64,000 bases of DNA from contig OY969762.1 of the NCBI GenBank assembly GCA_963702835.1, positions 2,542,001 through 2,606,000 of the forward strand, given 5' to 3'. The notes below the pieces were generated by a model, which was not told the origin of the DNA, did not search any database, and saw nothing but the letters and a program-made list of their open reading frames with translations. Made by a program: the position numbers and the translations under genes. Source of the stretch: JAFGAV01 sp041479055. Lineage in GTDB: Bacteria; Acidobacteriota; Aminicenantia; Aminicenantales; JAFGAV01. This document shows, piece after piece, positions 58,567 through 64,000 of this stretch. The number at the start of each line of letters is the position of its first letter. The stretch's first letter is position 1.

Positions 58567-59235
58567 TCAGTGTTTGAGAAAAGGCTTGAGCCCGGCATAC
58601 CAGTTGGCGGCCATGCGCTGGTAGCCCTCTTCGGTGGGGTGGACATCCCGCAGAAGCCCGGGCCTGTCCCGGAAGAGAACAAAGTTGTCGATGAGGGGCA
58701 ACCGGAGCTCCGCGCTCAACCGTTTCATAACAGGGTTGATCTCCTCCCGCACCCGGGCCGATGATTCCGGCGAAAAAGGAAAGCCTGTTTCCTCGGGCAC
58801 GGGCGGAATGCTGGCCAGCAGGATCAAGGGCCGGCGGCTCCACCGGGTTCTGAAATCCGAGAAAATTCCAATGATTCGCCTCATGTTGTTCTCGAAAACC
58901 TCAGCCGGAGTATGGTCGCCGTCCAGGCGCACATCATTGGTGCCCAGCTGCAAGAGGACAAAATCCGGCTGCTCCACTTCCAGACTGGTGCGCCTGGCCT
59001 CCAAGAATCTCAAATACTCTCCCGAAGTGAAACCGCTTCGCCCATAGTTGCGCACCCGGGCGCGAACCCCGGACTGGGCCAACAGCTTCTCCAGATGGCT
59101 CGGATAACCCTGCTCAGTCAAGCTGTCCCCGGCGCAGAGGATGATGAAGCTCCTGGGCCGGGAGGAACAAGCCGCCAGCATCAAAACGGCCAGGAAGAGC
59201 ATGGCCTGACGGCGGTCCAATCCTCTGCGTCTCAT
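58567..59235 (-). CDS. SGNH/GDSL-family hydrolase lipoprotein
   Basis: The 222-aa protein has a lipobox LMLAAC ending at C23 and the four SGNH blocks: GDSLTEQGYP (36-45), a glycine near NYGRSG, GTNDVRLDG (about 98) and DVHPTEEGY (D-x-x-H). It should be an esterase or lipase-like enzyme anchored in the envelope, perhaps acting on acylated polysaccharide. It begins 19 bp from the end of the RND operon. Confidence 0.88.
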   Translation of the reverse strand: MRRRGLDRRQAMLFLAVLMLAACSSRPRSFIILCAGDSLTEQGYPSHLEKLLAQSGVRARVRNYGRSGFTSGEYLRFLEARRTSLEVEQPDFVLLQLGTNDVRLDGDHTPAEVFENNMRRIIGIFSDFRTRWSRRPLILLASIPPVPEETGFPFSPESSARVREEINPVMKRLSAELRLPLIDNFVLFRDRPGLLRDVHPTEEGYQRMAANWYAGLKPFLKH

Positions 59236-59253
59236 GATTGAAGAGGCATTGTA

Positions 59254-62200
59254 TTATTGTATTTTCGACCTGTCCAAGGTCGATGCCTGAGGGGCAGGCC
59301 GCCGAGCCTTTTTGGCCGGTGGGGCAGCAGCCTTCCCGGCTTCCCCTAAAGCCTCGCTTTTTTTCTTCAAGCCGATCTTGTCGGCGATGACATAGAAGGA
59401 GGGGACGACCACCAGGCTCAGGGTCGTGGACAGGATAAGCCCCCCGATGACCCCGATGGCCATGGGCGTCCGGATTTCCGAGCCTGAACCGAGCCCCAGG
59501 GCGGGAGGAATGGCGGCCATCATGGTGGCCGTGGCCGTCATCAGGATAGGCCGCAGCCGGATGGGGCCGGCCTTCTCCATGGCTTCTTTGGCGCTGAATC
59601 CCTGCGACTTGAAATTGTTGGCATAGTCCACCAGGATGATGGAATTCTTCTTGACGATCCCCATCAGGAGCAGCAGCCCGATCATGCTGAAGATGTTCAG
59701 GCTTTTGCCGGCCAGAAGCAGGGCGAAGGCCGCGCCGGCTATAGACAGGGGGAGGATAGTGATGATCGTCACCGGGTGCTTGAAAGAATTGAACTGGGAG
59801 GCCAGGATCATGTAAGCCACCCCGATGCCCAGGAACAGGGCGAAGAGAAGGCTGGTCATCGAATCGCGGAAAGCGACGCTGGCCCCGCCCAGGACGATGC
59901 GGTAGCCCTGGGGAAGGCCTTTGGCCAGGCTTTCGACATACCGGATGGCCTCGTCCTGGGAATGTCCGGGGGCCACGTTGGCATAGATCGATATGGCCCT
60001 TTCTCGATCCTTGCGGGTGATGGCCTGCAGGGCCGGCTCTTCGGTATAGGTCACCAGGCTCGACAGCGGCACCAGCTCGCCGCTCCGGGTTCGCACCAGG
60101 AGGCGGGTGATGTCTTCTGGCCGCGAGCGCTGAGAGGCCAGGAGCTTCAATCGGACATCGATTCGCCGGCCGCCGGAGCTGTACTTGCCGACCCGGATCC
60201 CGCCGATGAGGGCGTTGAGCGTGGTGGCCACTTCATCGACCGACACTCCGATGTCGGAGGCCAGGGCCCGGTTGGGCAGGACGCGCAGCTCGGGCATCCC
60301 AATCTGATAATCCGTGTCGAGGTCAACGACCGTGCCTTTTTCCCGGAGCTTGGCCATGACCTCCTGGCTCAATGAAATCAGCTGATCCCAGTTCGCTCCG
60401 CGAACAGAGAACTCGATGGGGAACCCGCGCTGGGCGGTGAACCCCTGCTGAGAAAGGTCCTGGATGACGGCCCGGATGCCTGGAATAGAGTTCAACTCCC
60501 GGCGCAGCACGGCCGACAGCCGGGCCTGCGACAGCTTCCGCTGTCTGGGCTCGACCAGGGTAGCGTTGATGCTGCCGCTGTTCACGCCGCCGCCATAGCC
60601 GCCCACGTTGGTGAACATCTCTTGGACCTCCGGCCGGCGGGCCACCACGTCCTCGGCCTTTTGGATCAGGGCGCTGGCTTCGTTGATGTCCGACCCCACG
60701 GCGGTCTGGAGGCGGATCGACAGCCGGCTCACGTCCTGGGAGGGGACGAACTCGGAAGGCATGGAGGTCAGGACGAGGAGCGCCAGGCCGAAGAGAAGCG
60801 TCGCCGAGCCGAGGACGAGCCAGGGACGTCCCAGGGTCGAGCGCAAAACGCGCCCATAGGTTTTTTCCAGCCAGCGGAAAGATTGATCGACTTTGTGCCC
60901 CAACCGGCTGCGGCCTTCCCGTGAAGTTCTCAGGAACTGAGAGCAGCGGGCCGGAGCGAGGGTGACCGCCTCGACGTAGGACAGCAGAACGGCCAGGCAG
61001 AGGGTGATGCCGAACTGGAGGAAAAAGCGGCCGATGATGCCCTTGACGAAGACGACTGGGATGAAAATAGCCACCACGGCCAGGGTGGCGGCCAGGGCGG
61101 CGAAGGCGATCTCCTGGGTTCCCTCCAGGGCCGCGGCGACAAGCCCCTTGCCGCCCTCCCGGTGGCGGAAGATGTTCTCCATGACCATGATGGCGTCGTC
61201 CACGACAATGCCTACGGCCAGGGCCATGGCCAGGAGAGTGAACGTGTTCAAGGTAAAACCGAGGAAGTAGATAATGGCCATGGTACCCATGAGCGACATA
61301 GGAATGGCCAGCAGGACATTGAGCGTGCTGGAGAAGGAGCCCAGGAACATCCAACAGACCAGGGCCGTTAGGATAACCGAGAGGAGGAGCTCGAACTCGA
61401 TCTCGTTGACCGAGTCCGAGATGAACTTCGTCGAGTCGAAGACGATATGGACCGTCATTCCTTCGGGCAGGGTTTTCTGGAACTCGTCCAGGGCCCGGCG
61501 AACTTCCTTGGCCACGGCCACGGCGTTCGCCCCGCGCTGTTTCTTCACGCCCAGGCCTTGGGCCGGGACGCCGTTGACCCGGGCCAGCCGCCGGGTGTCG
61601 TCGAACCCGTCCTCAATCAGGGCCACGTCCCCGATGTAAATCGGAGTCCCCTTGACCTCGCTGACCACGATGTGACGGAGCGTCTCCAGGTCGATGGCCT
61701 CTCCCAGGATCCGGACATTGACTTCCCGGCCTTTCGTTTCCAGCCGTCCGGCCGGCAGCTCGACGTGCTCCCGCTGCAGGGCGCTGATCACATCCTGTAC
61801 GGTCAGCCCTTTTTCATCGAGCTTATTGGCATCCAGCCAGACGCGGACGTTACGGTCCTGCATGCCCATGAGGGTGATCTCGCCGATGCCCGGGATGGTC
61901 TGAAGCTTCTCTTTCAAGCTGTATTGGATGTAATCGTTGATGACGCGGCGGGGGACCGCCCCGGCCAGGGACAGCATCATGATCGGCTGGTCTTCCGGGT
62001 TTGATTTGGAGATCGTCGGAGGGTCGACGTCGCGGGGGAGCGAGCGCTGGGCCTGGGACACCTTGGCCTGGATGTCCTGCATGGCCAGGTCGACGTTCCG
62101 CGAGAGCTGCATCTCCAGGGTCACCGAACCGCCGCCCATGCGGGAAGAGGAGGAGATGCTTTGGATGCCTTCGACTTGGACCAAGGCCTCCTCTAGGGGT

Positions 62201-62394
62201 TCGATGATGTCGTTCTCCACGACTTCCGGCGCCGCGCCCGGCCAGGACACGGAAACCGAGATGTTCGGGAAATCGACGTCCGGAAACTGGCTGATCCCGA
62301 TGCGGGAGGCGGCCACCAGTCCGAAGACGACCGTGGCGGCCATGAGCATCCAGGCCAGGACGGGTTTCTTGACGCAGATTTGGGTAAGGTTCAT
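59254..62394 (-). CDS. RND-family efflux transporter permease (HAE1/AcrB type)
   Basis: Inner-membrane pump of RND operon 2. The 1046-aa protein has helix 1 (KPVLAWMLMAATVVFGLVAA), GIVVDDAIMVMENIF in helix 4 and the paired second-half motif LLLMGIVKKNSIILVDYAN, typical of HAE1 pumps. The proton-relay aspartates lie in VVDDA. The basic C-terminal tail (KKKSEALGEAGKAAAPPAKK) is long. It lies 1 bp from the adaptor gene. Confidence 0.94.
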   Translation of the reverse strand: MNLTQICVKKPVLAWMLMAATVVFGLVAASRIGISQFPDVDFPNISVSVSWPGAAPEVVENDIIEPLEEALVQVEGIQSISSSSRMGGGSVTLEMQLSRNVDLAMQDIQAKVSQAQRSLPRDVDPPTISKSNPEDQPIMMLSLAGAVPRRVINDYIQYSLKEKLQTIPGIGEITLMGMQDRNVRVWLDANKLDEKGLTVQDVISALQREHVELPAGRLETKGREVNVRILGEAIDLETLRHIVVSEVKGTPIYIGDVALIEDGFDDTRRLARVNGVPAQGLGVKKQRGANAVAVAKEVRRALDEFQKTLPEGMTVHIVFDSTKFISDSVNEIEFELLLSVILTALVCWMFLGSFSSTLNVLLAIPMSLMGTMAIIYFLGFTLNTFTLLAMALAVGIVVDDAIMVMENIFRHREGGKGLVAAALEGTQEIAFAALAATLAVVAIFIPVVFVKGIIGRFFLQFGITLCLAVLLSYVEAVTLAPARCSQFLRTSREGRSRLGHKVDQSFRWLEKTYGRVLRSTLGRPWLVLGSATLLFGLALLVLTSMPSEFVPSQDVSRLSIRLQTAVGSDINEASALIQKAEDVVARRPEVQEMFTNVGGYGGGVNSGSINATLVEPRQRKLSQARLSAVLRRELNSIPGIRAVIQDLSQQGFTAQRGFPIEFSVRGANWDQLISLSQEVMAKLREKGTVVDLDTDYQIGMPELRVLPNRALASDIGVSVDEVATTLNALIGGIRVGKYSSGGRRIDVRLKLLASQRSRPEDITRLLVRTRSGELVPLSSLVTYTEEPALQAITRKDRERAISIYANVAPGHSQDEAIRYVESLAKGLPQGYRIVLGGASVAFRDSMTSLLFALFLGIGVAYMILASQFNSFKHPVTIITILPLSIAGAAFALLLAGKSLNIFSMIGLLLLMGIVKKNSIILVDYANNFKSQGFSAKEAMEKAGPIRLRPILMTATATMMAAIPPALGLGSGSEIRTPMAIGVIGGLILSTTLSLVVVPSFYVIADKIGLKKKSEALGEAGKAAAPPAKKARRPAPQASTLDRSKIQ

Positions 62395-62395
62395 G

Positions 62396-63556
62396 CTACC
62401 GTTTCCTGGAAGGCCCGGCCGGAGGAGCGGACTGCGCTGAGATGACTCTCACCGGAGCGTCGTCGCGCAGGGCTTCCGCCCCCCGGATGACCAGGGTTTC
62501 GCCGGGCTGCAGCCCGGACATGACTTCGACTTGGCCCTCAGTCGTCCGCATCCCCAAGGTGAGGACACGCTCAACGGCTTTATTGTCCTTCACCACGTAG
62601 GCGATGAAGCCTCGCTCGCTGGGCCGGACAGCGGTCTGGGGAATGACCGGCGCGTTCCGCGCGTCGCTGACCGGAACAGTGATCTCCGCGAAAGAACCGG
62701 GACGGACATTGGAGCCGACGTTGCGGACCTCACCGGCGATGGCTACCATCCGCGTGCCCTCGTCGGCGGCTCCGGCCACAAAAACGATCGTGGCCTCGTA
62801 GTTTTTGGATTCCTCCCGGATCTTGAAAGTGACCTTCTGTCCGGGCCGTATGCGGGCCGCATCTCTCTCCGAAACCTTGAAGCGGAGGAGGAGAGGGTCG
62901 CGGCGAACGAGCGTGGCCAGGACCGTGCCGACCTCGACATACTGGCCCGTCTGAACAGTCCGCGTCTCAATCATCCCCGAGAGGGGGGCCCGAACGTAGG
63001 CGTCCCGGAGGTTGAGCTTGGCCTGGTTCAGGGCGGCCAGTGTCTGAGCCACGTCGGAAGCGGCCAGGCTCACCTTGGTTCGCCAGGTTTCCACCTCTTC
63101 CTCGGGGATGAGACCGGGGGTCTGGGCGATGACCGTTTCTCTTCGCTTGAGCCCGGCTTCCGCGTCGGCCTTGGAGGCCAGCGCTTTGTCGTAGGTGGCC
63201 TGAGCGGCCTCGACGGCCAGGCTGTACCTCTCCGGCTCGATCTCCACGAGTTCCTGGCCGAGGGCGGCCATCCGGCCCTCGGCGAAGAGGACGCGGTCAA
63301 CGACGCCGGCTACGCGAGCCGTGACCTGGACTTTTTCGAAGGCATCCACCGACCCTACGGCAAAGACCGAATAGACGAGCGAGCGGACCACCACGGGGGC
63401 AACTTCGACCGGGAACTGGATCTGGAATTTGTCCCTCGGCCCGCCGGGTTTCCGGCCGGGGGCGGAGGGAGCGGAGCCCTTTTTGCATCCGGCGGCGGCC
63501 AGCAGGAAGACAACCCATCCAGCCAGGAGGACGGCAACAATCGTTTTATTTTTCAA
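62396..63556 (-). CDS. RND efflux periplasmic adaptor lipoprotein
   Basis: The 386-aa HlyD-family protein has a lipobox near LLAAAGC (C24), so it is lipid-anchored in the inner membrane. The lipoyl halves ARVAGVVDRVLFAEG and VRAPLSGMIETRTVQTGQYV flank a coiled coil, followed by a beta-barrel segment (LLRFKVSERDAARIRPGQKV). It overlaps the outer-membrane gene by 11 bp. Confidence 0.93.
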   Translation of the reverse strand: MKNKTIVAVLLAGWVVFLLAAAGCKKGSAPSAPGRKPGGPRDKFQIQFPVEVAPVVVRSLVYSVFAVGSVDAFEKVQVTARVAGVVDRVLFAEGRMAALGQELVEIEPERYSLAVEAAQATYDKALASKADAEAGLKRRETVIAQTPGLIPEEEVETWRTKVSLAASDVAQTLAALNQAKLNLRDAYVRAPLSGMIETRTVQTGQYVEVGTVLATLVRRDPLLLRFKVSERDAARIRPGQKVTFKIREESKNYEATIVFVAGAADEGTRMVAIAGEVRNVGSNVRPGSFAEITVPVSDARNAPVIPQTAVRPSERGFIAYVVKDNKAVERVLTLGMRTTEGQVEVMSGLQPGETLVIRGAEALRDDAPVRVISAQSAPPAGPSRKR

Positions 63557-64000
63557 GGCCCGGCTCCTTTCCCAGAGGGTCCAATCCCAAAGCAGCCTCG
63601 AGATTCAGAAAAGCGACGCCCAAGCCGTACCGGGCGCGGACAAACTCGACGTTCGCTTCGAACAGACGGACGTTGGCATCAGCCACTTGCAGTGCGGAGA
63701 TGAGGCCCTGTCGGTAGAGCTCGGTAGTCTCCCTGGCGTTCCTGACCGCGGTTTCGTAGGTGACCTGAGCCAACTTAAGAGAGGCCCTCTGGCTCTCCAG
63801 GGAGACCAGGGCCTCCCGCACGTCCAGCTCGACCTTCCGCAGAGCGGCCCGCAAGCTCAAATCGGCCTGGATGGCCAGAGCCTTTTGCTCGCTGTAATCG
63901 GCGTTCCGGGCAAACCCGTCGAACAGGCTCCAGCTCATTGTCACCCCGACATTCCAGTTGAAAGTGCGGCCGGTCAGCCCGGCCTCGTTGGTATAGCGGT
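63546..64000 (-). CDS. TolC-family outer-membrane efflux protein, partial
   Basis: The C-terminal part of an OEP/TolC protein; the frame is open to the window edge, so the start lies outside. The visible 151 residues read FNWNVGVTMSWSLFDGFARN, then a coiled-coil repeat (KALAIQADLSLRAALRKVEL, REALVSLESQRASLKLAQ) and VRARYGLGVAFLNLEAALG. It is the first gene of RND operon 2 within the window. Confidence 0.9.
   Translation of the reverse strand, partial: RYTNEAGLTGRTFNWNVGVTMSWSLFDGFARNADYSEQKALAIQADLSLRAALRKVELDVREALVSLESQRASLKLAQVTYETAVRNARETTELYRQGLISALQVADANVRLFEANVEFVRARYGLGVAFLNLEAALGLDPLGKEPGLEK

Overview
The window looks like chromosomal DNA of a Gram-negative (diderm), respiring bacterium. 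It carries the CMP-KDO pathway (kdsD, kdsA, kdsB), two RND tripartite export operons with TolC-type outer-membrane proteins, the YidC/MnmE/MnmG/ParAB cluster usually found near a replication origin, and an sdhCAB operon followed by Rieske/cytochrome b. A CarD regulator beside rpmH, a bactofilin and a divergent Hfq-like protein fit an uncultivated member of the Acidobacteriota/Aminicenantes type. That placement is inference, not proof.

Positions 1 to about 26,450 are accessory DNA that I read as a decayed, rearranged chromosomal integron. Nearly all genes are short, unrelated and on the minus strand, separated by hairpin-forming attC-like sites (about 50-100 bp) bounded by RYYYAAC and GTTRRRY cores. 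Three 67-bp sites of the same design (2614-2680, 7563-7629, 23464-23530) each lie between a remnant of the integron integrase C-terminus and the first gene of an array. I interpret them as attI. The integrase remnants run in the same direction as the cassettes, the 'inverted' integron layout. No intact integrase is in the window. A copy of the 3' end of fhs, fused to an integrase remnant, lies at 2695-2919, and the real fhs with the same fusion is at the other end (26,378 onward), so 23.7 kb of accessory DNA is bracketed by direct repeats.

Cargo, left to right: a PstI/BsuBI-type restriction-modification pair; a zinc-ribbon peptide; higBA; a DUF4386 membrane protein; an OmpA-family protein; two unknown proteins; a Shedu-type defence nuclease; a type I restriction system (hsdM, a DUF1016-like fragment, hsdS, fic, hsdR); a secreted protein; an IS with 16-bp target duplications; a plus-strand block with a RhlE helicase and a DUF4143 ATPase; an Imm5-like protein; a secreted amidohydrolase; hicBA with a broken hicA; a Lcl/DUF1566 protein; and two unknown proteins.

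Positions 26,517-64,000 are dense core chromosome. They hold fhs, radC, the sdhCAB-petCB operon, RND operon 1, the sugar-phosphate/KDO genes with pyrG, bactofilin, parB-parA with a parS site, mnmG, mnmE, khpB, yidC (split by one extra base in this sequence), yidD, rnpA and rpmH. Divergent from rpmH runs carD, then a CNNM/CBS membrane protein and smpB. pdxA, an Hfq-like gene, an SGNH lipoprotein and RND operon 2 complete the window. Two GC-rich palindromic repeats (around 33.3 and 58.3 kb) lie between core genes.
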